A stretch of DNA of 15,344 bases from contig JAUNUL010000028.1 in assembly GCA_030538175.1 (NCBI GenBank), positions 1 to 15,344 of the forward strand, read 5' to 3'. Shown piece after piece: positions 6,788 to 14,175 of this stretch. Position numbers and translations under genes: made by a program. This DNA is from Propionibacteriaceae bacterium (GTDB lineage: Bacteria; Actinomycetota; Actinomycetes; Propionibacteriales; Propionibacteriaceae). How positions within the stretch are numbered: the stretch's first letter is position 1; each line of letters begins with the position of its first letter. Below the pieces are notes generated by a model. It made no database searches and was not told the origin of the DNA. It saw nothing but the letters and a program-made list of their open reading frames with translations.

Positions 6788-9523
6788 TCACAGGAGCTGG
6801 ATGGCTCCGGAGGTGCCGTCGATCCGGATGCGCTGGCCGTCGGTGAGCCGGGTGGTGGCCTCGTCGACCCCGACGATCGCCGGGATGCCGCACTCGCGGG
6901 CGACGACTGAGCCGTGGGTCATCATGCCGCCGACCTCGGTGATCAGGCCGCCCGCGGTGACGAAGAGCGGTGTCCACGCAGGGTCGGTGCCGCGGCAGAC
7001 GAGGATGTCGCCGCGGTCGAGTCGGGCGTGGCGGGGGTCATGCACGACCCGCACGCGGCCCTCAGTGACACCGGGGGAAACTCCGGCCCCGATGAGGTCG
7101 CCGTTGGCGCCGAGGCCTTCGTGGAGGGCGCGGCCGTCGGCGACCAGGACCCGGGGAATGCGCGTACGCCGCGACTCGGCCTCGTGGACCGTCCGCCGCG
7201 CGGCGATCTGTTCGCGGAAGTCCTCGGTGAACGCTCGGCTGAGTTCGTCGAAGCGCAGGAAATAGATGTCCGCCGGATTGTCGAGCTGGCCGGCAGCGAC
7301 AAGTTCGCGGGCGGAGTCGTCGAGGGCGTCCCGGAAGATCCCGAAGCAGCGGATGATCGTGAACTTCGGTGTTTCCCTGGCCCCGAACATCCCGCGCACA
7401 GAGTGGGCGGCGATCCGCACCCGACGGGCCTGCAGCGGGCCGACAGCGCTGGCGAGGCGTTCGATCGCCTGTTCCGCCGCAGCTGCGCCGGCGGCGTGCA
7501 GCGCCCGGGGGTGGGGCTGGTCGTGGGCTGCGACGTACCCCGCCAGGGTCTGGAAGACCGGGGTCGGGTCGTCGCGCCAGCGCGGTGCACCGAGGTCGAT
7601 TTCGGCGACACCGCGCATGCCGTACGCCGTCAGGAACGCGCCGATGTCCCGCTGGACCCGGGGCGGGAGCGTCCCCGCCATGAAGGCTGCGGCGAGCTCC
7701 GCGGCGTCGGTCGTCGTCAGCAGGTCACGGAGCTCGGTGTCGCCCTGCAGCCCCGCGGCGAGATCGGCCAGGGCAAGATCCATGCCGGCGGTGACGTTGC
7801 CGGGCAGGGACCGCAGGATCGTCAGCGCGGTCTGATCTGCATCGGGCAGGTCGGCCTTGGCGGCGATCGCCCGGAGTTCGCGGACCATCAGGATCGACGG
7901 GCCCATGATCGGCCCGAACACCGGCAGCAGCGTCGCTAGCAGGGTGTGCGCGTGGTGGCTGATCGACTCGGCGCGGATGGCCAACTGGACCGCGGGGGCG
8001 AGGGGCGCTCTGGTGACCGAGCCCGGTGCGGGTCCCGATCCCGGGGCAGATGGTGACTCCGGCGCGGCTGGGAGCGGCGTGAGGTCGCGGCGTACTGACG
8101 CGACCAACTCCTCGGCAACCTCCTCCAGATGGGCGCGGGTCCGGTCCGGGTGGCGCAGGGTCGAGGGCACCTGCGGCAGGATCAAGCCCAGGAACCGCGC
8201 GAGACCTCGGCCCGCGGCGGGATCAGGAAAACGCCGGTGGGCAGCGAACTCGGGCTCGGCTGCCAGCCGCTTCATGATCGCGGCGACCCCGGGGTCGATC
8301 GCGGGCAGCACCTCCAGCACCCGACGCCCGACGGTCGTTCGCAGGATCGGTGTCGCCCGGATCCACAGTCGTTCCCCGGCACGGGCGAGGATCCGGAGGT
8401 CGCGCCAATCGGCGCGTACGCCAGCCACTGACGCCGCACCCGCGAACATCATGGACAACACGTCCTGGCCGAGCGGGCTGATGGGCTGGAGCATCCCCTG
8501 GAACGCCCCGAAGCTGAACCACACATCATTCGGGTCGTCGGAAGCGGGCGTCGGATAGAGGCTGGTGATCGAGCGTGCCTGGAGGACGTACAGCTGCCCG
8601 CTCGCCATCGCCCACTCGATGTCCTGCGGGACGCCCTGGAGGTCTTCGATCTCCTGGCCGAGGGCGATGAGGGTGCTGAGCTCTGCGTCGGTGAGACGGG
8701 GTCCGTTCGGGGTTAGGTGTCGCTCGCGCTCGGCGCCGGTGGCGGAGTCGAGCCGGTGGTGGTCGGGTTCGACCCGGCCGGACACGAGATCGTCACCCAG
8801 GCCGCGGACTGCTTCGATGACGGTCTCGTGACGTCGGCCGGTGCGCGGGTGGGCGGTGAACAGGACGCCAGAAACGTCTGCGTCCACCATGGATTGCACG
8901 ACCACGGCGATCGAGACGTCGGCGTGATTGATCCCGTGACGGTCCCGGTACGTCATCGCCCGAGCCGTCCAGAGCGACGACCAACAGTCGATGATGGCCG
9001 TGACGATCGCGTCGATGCCGGTGACGTTGAGGAACGAATCCTGTTGCCCCGCGAAGGACAGGCCGGGGAGGTCCTCGGCGGTTGCGGAGGAGCGGACGGC
9101 AACCGGCACGTCGGTCGTAGAGCTGCTGGCAATGGCGGTGCCGGACTCATCCCGGTGGTTGGGTGCGGTGCTGTCGGCCGTGCTTCGGTGATTGGGTGCG
9201 GTGCTGCTTTCGGGGGTGCCCTCCGCTGACCTTGCGGGCCTGTCGGGAGCGCTGGTGACAGGCCGGAGCAGGTTCGTCAGCCGAGCTTGCTGGGAGTGGC
9301 TCATCCTGGCGGCACTGAACGCGGCCCGAATCGCCTCGGATGCCACATCGCGGTCCGGCTCGGCGCTCTCCTGGTCGATGACCACAGCCAGACCGGACGT
9401 GGCGACGAACTCGGCGTACTCCTTCGTCGGCACGATCACGAAATCCGGCACCGGCAGACCCGCATCGTGCAGCGCGATCAGGTTCGCGCCCTTGCCGCCG
9501 AACTGTGCCAGGGGAGTGCTCAT
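6788..9523 (-). CDS. PEP-synthase-like phosphotransferase, rifampin phosphotransferase type
   Basis: The 911-residue protein has the domain order of rifampin phosphotransferases. An ATP-grasp (PPDK_N) part spans about 1-325, with GGKGANL (Lys11), VAVRSSATAEDLPGLSFAGQ (Arg144) and LQARSITSLYP (314-323). A helical substrate domain spans about 330-790. A swivelling phosphohistidine domain is at the very C-terminus, GGMMTHGSVVARECGIPAIVG (865-885, His870). PEP synthase and PPDK would have a TIM-barrel after the swivel domain; it is absent here. The enzyme class turns ATP plus an acceptor into AMP, phosphate and a phosphorylated product. Rifampin is one known acceptor, but relatives with other substrates may exist. 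Residues about 88-138 form an extra low-complexity stretch with an 11-residue tandem repeat, and a Pro/Ser/Gly-rich linker lies at about 483-506. No good ribosome binding site precedes ATG 9523. It follows hsdR by 70 bp on the same strand. Confidence 0.85.
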   Translation of the reverse strand: MSTPLAQFGGKGANLIALHDAGLPVPDFVIVPTKEYAEFVATSGLAVVIDQESAEPDRDVASEAIRAAFSAARMSHSQQARLTNLLRPVTSAPDRPARSAEGTPESSTAPNHRSTADSTAPNHRDESGTAIASSSTTDVPVAVRSSATAEDLPGLSFAGQQDSFLNVTGIDAIVTAIIDCWSSLWTARAMTYRDRHGINHADVSIAVVVQSMVDADVSGVLFTAHPRTGRRHETVIEAVRGLGDDLVSGRVEPDHHRLDSATGAERERHLTPNGPRLTDAELSTLIALGQEIEDLQGVPQDIEWAMASGQLYVLQARSITSLYPTPASDDPNDVWFSFGAFQGMLQPISPLGQDVLSMMFAGAASVAGVRADWRDLRILARAGERLWIRATPILRTTVGRRVLEVLPAIDPGVAAIMKRLAAEPEFAAHRRFPDPAAGRGLARFLGLILPQVPSTLRHPDRTRAHLEEVAEELVASVRRDLTPLPAAPESPSAPGSGPAPGSVTRAPLAPAVQLAIRAESISHHAHTLLATLLPVFGPIMGPSILMVRELRAIAAKADLPDADQTALTILRSLPGNVTAGMDLALADLAAGLQGDTELRDLLTTTDAAELAAAFMAGTLPPRVQRDIGAFLTAYGMRGVAEIDLGAPRWRDDPTPVFQTLAGYVAAHDQPHPRALHAAGAAAAEQAIERLASAVGPLQARRVRIAAHSVRGMFGARETPKFTIIRCFGIFRDALDDSARELVAAGQLDNPADIYFLRFDELSRAFTEDFREQIAARRTVHEAESRRTRIPRVLVADGRALHEGLGANGDLIGAGVSPGVTEGRVRVVHDPRHARLDRGDILVCRGTDPAWTPLFVTAGGLITEVGGMMTHGSVVARECGIPAIVGVDEATTRLTDGQRIRIDGTSGAIQLL
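9140..9205 (-). repeat. 33-bp tandem duplication inside the phosphotransferase gene
   Basis: Two adjacent 33-bp units (9173-9205 and 9140-9172) encode STAPNHRSTAD and STAPNHRDESG. The first 21 bp of the units match at 19 positions; the remainder has diverged. The repeat keeps the reading frame and lies in the poorly conserved insertion before VAVRSSAT. Confidence 0.85.
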
Positions 9524-9576
9524 GCACCCATGCTGGACCCCGCGTCTTTCCCGGACCTAGCTGGGTCAACCTTGGT

Positions 9577-9604
9577 GCGCCGCCAGTGGTGCCTCAGGCG
9601 GCGC
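9577..9604 (-). terminator. GC-rich hairpin spanning the hsdR stop codon
   Basis: GCGCCGCC and GGCGGCGC form a perfect 8-bp stem with a 12-nt loop that contains the hsdR stop codon (9594-9596). No U-run follows on the minus strand, so it is not a textbook intrinsic terminator. It could reduce read-through into the phosphotransferase gene or stabilise the mRNA end. Confidence 0.4.
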
Positions 9605-12600
9605 CGGTGGGGACGGCGGTTGCTTTGACCGTGCGGAGGATGTCGACGATGACGTCCACGTCGGCGTCGGGGAACAGATATTCCGGGCCCGATGGCGCGT
9701 TGTCGATGTACGGCGACTCGAACAGCCGAGCGGGTTCCACCACGCCGTTGGTCGTCAGCTCGTCGATGATCAGGGTGATGAATCGGATCTGATCGATGTT
9801 GAATCGGGCTTCGTCGAGGTACGCCGCGAAGGCCTCCAATGCCGCCTCGCGATCAAGACCGACCAGGCTGCGGATGAACAACCCGAGTCCTTGGCCGTTC
9901 GCTCGGGCGATCTCCTCGTCGGGCGCCCCGGCCTCCACCAGCATCTGTTCGAGCGCCGCGAGATCGTCGGCGGTGAGCTGACGGTTGCGGCGGAGACGCT
10001 GCAGGGCCACGTGGTCGTCGTGCTGCCGGAGATGGGCGAGCACCTTCGCGCGGAACCGGTGGGGGTTCAGACCGGGGGTCGTCCCAGGCAGGGCGATCTC
10101 ACGCGGGTCGAGCAGGGTGTCGGCGAAGTCGACAAAGACTGGGCTCTGGGGGGTCCGCTCCAGCAGACGGATGAGGCTGCGCAGGCGCAACCGGATGAGC
10201 TCGAGCATCGGCAAGGTGACGTCCACCCACCATTCGTGGCCCGCAACCTGTTCGATCAACTCGAGTCGTTCCGCGACGGACGGAATCGCATGCTTGCTGA
10301 GCAGCCCGGATGCGATCGCCTGGATCGTTTCGCGCACTCGCTCAGCGGTCACGGCGTCGTTCTCGAGTTGGGCGAGTTGGCGGCGCAGGATCAGCAGATC
10401 GAACCGTTTGGCCTCGACATCAGGGTCGCGTACGCCGGACGGCAGCCCGGAGAGCGTCAGAATGTCGGTCGCATCATCGGGGGTGATGGCGGACCAGCGG
10501 GCGCGATCGGACCAGGTCTCGACATGCTGGCGGTGGGGGCGCACCAAATAGTTGTCGAGGTTCATGCCGGCGATGATCCCGTGCAGCCAGTCGGTGGTGG
10601 TCTGTCGCAGATCGACATCGAGCCCGGTGGCGTGGCTGGTGATCAGCGCGAGCCGGCCTTCGAAGAGGCGTTGGGTGAGGGATTTCTGGTTCGACCCTTC
10701 GCTGCCGGGCAGGTCCTGGCTGAAATAGTCGAGGTTGCCGCAGAAGTCGAAGACCAGGAAGTCCTGTTTGTTCTCCCCGGGGCCGAAGAGGTCAGGCCGC
10801 AGGCGCGTTCCGCGGCCGATCATCTGCCAGAATTTTGACTTGGATCGGACCATCTTGAAGAACACCAGGTTCACGATGTCGGGCACGTCGATGCCGGTGT
10901 CGAGCATGTCGACGCTGACCGCGATATGGGGTGCCTTGTCCGTGGTCGAAAAGTCGTCGATCAGAGATTGGGCATAGGCGACTTTGTTGGTGATGAGTCG
11001 GGCGAACTCTCCGGCGTATTCGGGATATTGGGCGTTGAAGCATTGCTCGATGAACTCGGCGTGTTGCTGATTCTTGGCGAAGATGACCGTCTTGCCGAGC
11101 CGATCGCCGCCAGCAACCTTGTATCCGTCCGCCATCAGCGTGGCAAGGACCTTGTCGACGGTGTCGATATTGAACAGGAACCGGTTGATCTCCTCGGTGT
11201 CCACCTCGGTCGGTGGGCCGTCCTCACCCCAGTCGAGGGTGTCCCATTGGTCCTTTTCCTCGGCTGTCAGGTCGGCGTACTTGATCCCCTGCCGCAGGAA
11301 GGTCGTCCCGACCGAGACACCTTTCGGGGGCACGAGATAGCCGTCAGCGACGGCCTCTTCGAGGGAGTACGCATCAGTCGGCACCCCGTCCTCAAGATCG
11401 CACAGCCGATAGGTGTTGTGGTCGACTTCGTCCTTGGGGGTGGCGGTCAAACCGACGAGCAGGCCGTCGAACCATTCGAAGATCGAGCGGTATTTCTGAT
11501 AAACGGATCGATGGGCCTCGTCGATGATGATCAGGTCGAAATAGCCCGGACCGAACCGTCGCTCCTCGTTCTCCACCTGGTTGATGAGGTTCATCATCGT
11601 GGGATAGGTCGACACGAACACCCGGCCATCGGCGGATTTTTCGGTCACGAGATTCACGGTGCTCACCGACGGCAGTTGTGCCTTGAACACGTTGACCGCT
11701 TGATTCACCAGGGCCGTGCGATCGGCGAGGAACAGCACACGCTTGACCCAGTTCGCTTTCATGAGCTGCTCGACGAGAGCGACGACCGTGCGGGTCTTGC
11801 CTGAACCTGTCGCCATGACCAGCAGCGCGGCCCGTTGCTTGCCTTCGAACGCCGCACCGATCGCCCGAATGGCGCGGGTTTGATAGTGCCGGCCGGCGAT
11901 GTCAGCATTCACCGGCGCATTCGCCAGGGGCTGTCTCGTGCTCCGCCGTTGAATGAGCAGCTCGAGTTCGTCGGCGGTGAAGAATCCCTGGACTTCACGT
12001 GGGGGATAGCCGCCCGCGTCATCCCACAGGTGGTGCACATAACCGTTGGTGAAGAAGATGACCGGCCGGCGGTGGAACTTGGCTTCGAGCGCGTCGGCGT
12101 ACAGTTTCGCCTGCTGCTGACCCACCTGCGGACTCTTCATTGTCCGTTTCGCCTCGACGATCGCCAGCGGCAACCCATCGGACCCCCACAGCACATAGTC
12201 GACGAAACCGCTGCCGGTCTGATTGGGCATCCCGGTGACCGGATATTCATGGGTCACCTGCGCAACGGCTTGGCCGTCGGCGGCCGTGGTCCAGCCCGCT
12301 TCGGCCAGCAGGACGTCAATGAAGAGATCGCGAGTGTGGGCCTCGTCGTAATCATGATTGTCCGTCGTCGCCACGGCGGCCTGTGCGGCTTGTATCTGCT
12401 CGCGGAGCTGCGCGATTTCAGCGTCCTTGGCGGCGGCAAGTTCTTCGTGTTCGGCGAGTTTCTTCGCGTACGCCGCATCCTGCGCCGCGAACTTCTGCGC
12501 CAGCGCTTCGACTTCCCGCCGGGTCAGCGGCGCGGCCTTCTTCGCCAGTTGGGGATCGAAACGGGTGCCGATGGGCGCGGCGTCTGGCTGCGGTGAGTGA

Positions 12601-12977
12601 TGTCGGACCGCCCAGACGAGGACGTGATAAAGCTCCGCCAGCACTCGCAGCGCCATGTCGGGGCGAATCCCGTGGTTGTCGTGGACGGCGCCATTCGCGG
12701 TCCGACGGATCGCATTCAGTTTGTGGACGATGGGGCGTCCGGCCAGGTGCTGGAATCCGGCATCGTTGGTGAGCGCGGCCAAATCGTCCGAATAGGGCAA
12801 CGGGAGCGCGTACACGTCACAGAGGTGTCGGACGAGTTCCTCAATCGCCCGCCGGGAATAGAACAAGGCGGTGCGCGGATCGGACAGCGCATACGACTCA
12901 GCGCGTGCGCATTCGGGGTGCACGCCCGGTAGGGCCTCGGCGACGAAGTCGAAGTTGCCCATGCCCCTCTTCTCCAT
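9594..12977 (-). CDS. hsdR: Type I restriction enzyme, restriction (motor/nuclease) subunit HsdR
   Basis: HsdR joins HsdM and HsdS, pumps DNA using ATP and cuts unmethylated foreign DNA far from the recognition site. In this 1127-residue protein: a DUF4145-like N-terminal domain, about 25-125; a charged Ala-rich coiled coil, about 150-205; a PD-(D/E)XK nuclease with Asp260 and E275-A-K277; and helicase lobe 1 with Walker A ATGSGKT (389-395), DEAH (486-489) and TAT (511-513). Lobe 2 has VSVDMLDTGIDVPDI (687-701) and QMIGRGTRLRP (718-728). The C-terminal helical part, about 850-1110, resembles EcoEI-type R subunits. Length and order are normal, and all core motifs appear intact. ATG 12977 has no clear ribosome binding site; ATG 12962 has AGAGGGG just upstream and may be the true start. 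It is separated from mrr/hsdS, its likely operon partners, by the oppositely oriented fic gene. Confidence 0.96.
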   Translation of the reverse strand: MEKRGMGNFDFVAEALPGVHPECARAESYALSDPRTALFYSRRAIEELVRHLCDVYALPLPYSDDLAALTNDAGFQHLAGRPIVHKLNAIRRTANGAVHDNHGIRPDMALRVLAELYHVLVWAVRHHSPQPDAAPIGTRFDPQLAKKAAPLTRREVEALAQKFAAQDAAYAKKLAEHEELAAAKDAEIAQLREQIQAAQAAVATTDNHDYDEAHTRDLFIDVLLAEAGWTTAADGQAVAQVTHEYPVTGMPNQTGSGFVDYVLWGSDGLPLAIVEAKRTMKSPQVGQQQAKLYADALEAKFHRRPVIFFTNGYVHHLWDDAGGYPPREVQGFFTADELELLIQRRSTRQPLANAPVNADIAGRHYQTRAIRAIGAAFEGKQRAALLVMATGSGKTRTVVALVEQLMKANWVKRVLFLADRTALVNQAVNVFKAQLPSVSTVNLVTEKSADGRVFVSTYPTMMNLINQVENEERRFGPGYFDLIIIDEAHRSVYQKYRSIFEWFDGLLVGLTATPKDEVDHNTYRLCDLEDGVPTDAYSLEEAVADGYLVPPKGVSVGTTFLRQGIKYADLTAEEKDQWDTLDWGEDGPPTEVDTEEINRFLFNIDTVDKVLATLMADGYKVAGGDRLGKTVIFAKNQQHAEFIEQCFNAQYPEYAGEFARLITNKVAYAQSLIDDFSTTDKAPHIAVSVDMLDTGIDVPDIVNLVFFKMVRSKSKFWQMIGRGTRLRPDLFGPGENKQDFLVFDFCGNLDYFSQDLPGSEGSNQKSLTQRLFEGRLALITSHATGLDVDLRQTTTDWLHGIIAGMNLDNYLVRPHRQHVETWSDRARWSAITPDDATDILTLSGLPSGVRDPDVEAKRFDLLILRRQLAQLENDAVTAERVRETIQAIASGLLSKHAIPSVAERLELIEQVAGHEWWVDVTLPMLELIRLRLRSLIRLLERTPQSPVFVDFADTLLDPREIALPGTTPGLNPHRFRAKVLAHLRQHDDHVALQRLRRNRQLTADDLAALEQMLVEAGAPDEEIARANGQGLGLFIRSLVGLDREAALEAFAAYLDEARFNIDQIRFITLIIDELTTNGVVEPARLFESPYIDNAPSGPEYLFPDADVDVIVDILRTVKATAVPTGAA

Positions 12978-13015
12978 GGTGTGACGCTGGCTGCAGCCTA
13001 CTGTCTGGGCGTACG

Positions 13016-13056
13016 CTTTGTTAAGTTCGATTCAATAGCCAAACCATGTAACAAAG
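13016..13056 (+). repeat. Bipartite 41-bp site upstream of fic (copy 1)
   Basis: The site begins CTTTGTTAAGTTC and ends ATGTAACAAAG. Its ends form a perfect 8-bp inverted repeat, CTTTGTTA-N25-TAACAAAG. A copy with the same 13-bp start, the same half-site spacing of 33 bp and ATGTGACAA at the right lies at 14080-14120, just past the fic stop. This copy sits in the 87-bp divergent hsdR/fic region, and its right half touches the fic ribosome binding site. Confidence 0.8.
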
Positions 13057-13064
13057 GACTTTCT

Positions 13065-14069
13065 GTGGCTCGTGGGCGTCCGTCGCGGCAGTCGGTGTAT
13101 GCGCGTCTGCAGCGCTCTATGACTGACCTTCGGGAGCGCCTGGGCGGATTGCCATCGCCCGTTGAAGCTGCGTACGTCTGGAATGACATCTGGCACCTCG
13201 AGGCGCATCACTCCACTGCGCTCGAAGGCAACACGCTCGTCCTGCGAGAGGTAGCGGCGCTGTTGGATCAAGGGAAGGCGGTCGGTGCCAAGCCACTGAA
13301 GGAGTACATGGAGGTCAAAGGCTATGGCGATGCCGCGCACTGGGTCTATGGCCAGGCGCTGGCCAGCGACCGGGCCGCACCAGATCGAAGCCTGATCACC
13401 CAGACTGAACTGCGTTCCATCCACTACGAGGTGATGAGTCCTGTTTGGCTGATCGCCCCGCATACTGATGCGACGGATGCCGAGTCACCTGGGAATTTCC
13501 GTCAGCACGATCTGCATCCTTTCGGGGCAGGCATGCAGCCGCCCTCCTGGCCGTTGGTCCCAGCGGCGTTGGAGGAGTGGCTGCAACTCGCGAACGAGAT
13601 GGCGGATGACAGCGAGGTGCCCATGCCGGAGCGAGCTGCTGAGGTGCATGCTCGCTTTGAGCAAGTGCATCCGTTCCTTGACGGGAACGGCCGGACAGGA
13701 CGGCTCGCGCTCAATCTGGTCCTGGTGCGGATGGGGTGGCCGCCGGTGATCGTCTTGAAGCAGCACCGGCCGGCCTACTTGACCGCGATGCAGCGCGCGG
13801 ATTCCGGTGACTTCGGAGCGCTGGGCGAATTGTTGGCGCGCGCGATGCTGGACAACTTGAACCGCTTCATCCTGCCGAGCGTTGCTGGTCCCGCCCGCTT
13901 GGTTCCCCTCAACGCACTGACAGATCAGGACTTGGGTATCAGCGCTCTCCGGGCTGCCGCTCGCCGAGGGCGGCTCGCAGCCGAGCAGCGCTCCGACGGG
14001 ACATGGCTCAGCACCCGGCGGGCTGTTGAGGAGTACAAATCGTCGCGACGCAGGCGAGGACCGCGGTAA
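13065..14069 (+). CDS. Fic family protein (probable AMP-transferase) with N-terminal inhibitory motif
   Basis: Fic enzymes usually move AMP from ATP to hydroxyl groups of target proteins. This 334-residue protein has the full active-site motif HPFLDGNGRTGR at 202-213 (catalytic His202, metal-binding Asp206, Arg213). It also has the inhibitory motif S50-TAL-E54-GN, (S/T)xxxE(G/N), upstream of the Fic core, making it an autoinhibited class II Fic. The segment at about 285-324 (DLGISALRAAARRGRLAAEQ and then TWLSTRRAVEEY) looks like the small helix-turn-helix of excisionase-type DNA binders. The start GTG 13065 is chosen for AAAGGA 6 nt upstream; the frame is open back to 12981 without such support. 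Fic genes are often found in type I restriction loci. It lies opposite to hsdR and mrr, and codon use looks less GC-biased than in lysX. Confidence 0.92.
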   Translation: MARGRPSRQSVYARLQRSMTDLRERLGGLPSPVEAAYVWNDIWHLEAHHSTALEGNTLVLREVAALLDQGKAVGAKPLKEYMEVKGYGDAAHWVYGQALASDRAAPDRSLITQTELRSIHYEVMSPVWLIAPHTDATDAESPGNFRQHDLHPFGAGMQPPSWPLVPAALEEWLQLANEMADDSEVPMPERAAEVHARFEQVHPFLDGNGRTGRLALNLVLVRMGWPPVIVLKQHRPAYLTAMQRADSGDFGALGELLARAMLDNLNRFILPSVAGPARLVPLNALTDQDLGISALRAAARRGRLAAEQRSDGTWLSTRRAVEEYKSSRRRRGPR

Positions 14070-14079
14070 GGCGGACTGT

Positions 14080-14120
14080 CTTTGTTAAGTTCATTTAGCC
14101 GTCCGATGGATGTGACAACC
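14080..14120 (+). repeat. Bipartite 41-bp site downstream of fic (copy 2)
   Basis: It starts 11 bp after the fic stop, in the 104-bp gap between convergent fic and mrr. The first 13 bp (CTTTGTTAAGTTC) equal copy 1, and ATGTGACAA at 14111-14119 matches ATGTAACAA of copy 1 at 8 of 9 positions with identical spacing. Ungapped, 26 of 41 positions agree; TAGCC in the middle also aligns if a 4-bp shift is allowed. Confidence 0.8.
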
Positions 14121-14158
14121 AGTGGTCAGGCAGGCCAATACCGCGCGCGTAGCCGTGA

Positions 14159-14175
14159 GGGCCCTCCTCGGGCTC
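14159..14175. terminator. Possible hairpin between convergent fic and mrr
   Basis: A GGGCCC / GGGCTC stem (six pairs including one G-U) with loop TCCTC lies directly at the mrr stop codon and downstream of fic. No T-run follows on either strand. Confidence 0.3.

Larger units (their letters stand above)
13016..14120 (+). mobile_element. Possible one-gene fic cassette bounded by direct repeats
   Basis: The fic gene lies opposite to the surrounding restriction genes and is bracketed by two direct copies of a 41-bp bipartite site. Removing one copy plus the gene (13016-14079) would leave mrr and hsdR 132 bp apart on the same strand, a normal operon gap. No transposase or integrase is present inside, so movement would need an enzyme acting from elsewhere. 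The repeats could instead be paired regulatory sites. Confidence 0.35.

Noticed and set aside
6914..7939. Plus-strand open frame of 341 codons opposite the phosphotransferase
   Set aside because: It has no recognisable domain and fully overlaps conserved coding sequence; it is a GC-bias artefact.
6788..9523. Annotation as PEP synthase or pyruvate phosphate dikinase
   Set aside because: The PEP/pyruvate-binding TIM barrel that follows the swivel domain in those enzymes is absent; the phosphohistidine domain is the C-terminus.
9524..9593. Rifamycin-associated element or clear promoter upstream of the phosphotransferase
   Set aside because: No long inverted repeat of that kind was seen upstream of the start. 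A TTGACC lies at 9564-9569 on the minus strand, but no matching -10 box was found.
9891..11804. Long plus-strand open frames opposite hsdR
   Set aside because: They are shadows of the helicase core. Codon position bias fits the minus strand.
12981..13064. Longer N-terminus of Fic starting at 12981
   Set aside because: This part would translate through the 41-bp bipartite site and lacks a ribosome binding site. GTG 13065 has AAAGGA at good distance and begins the family-like sequence.
13016..14120. Insertion sequence or transposon around fic
   Set aside because: No transposase or integrase is encoded, and the flanking sites are direct copies rather than terminal inverted repeats. It is kept only as a possible cassette.
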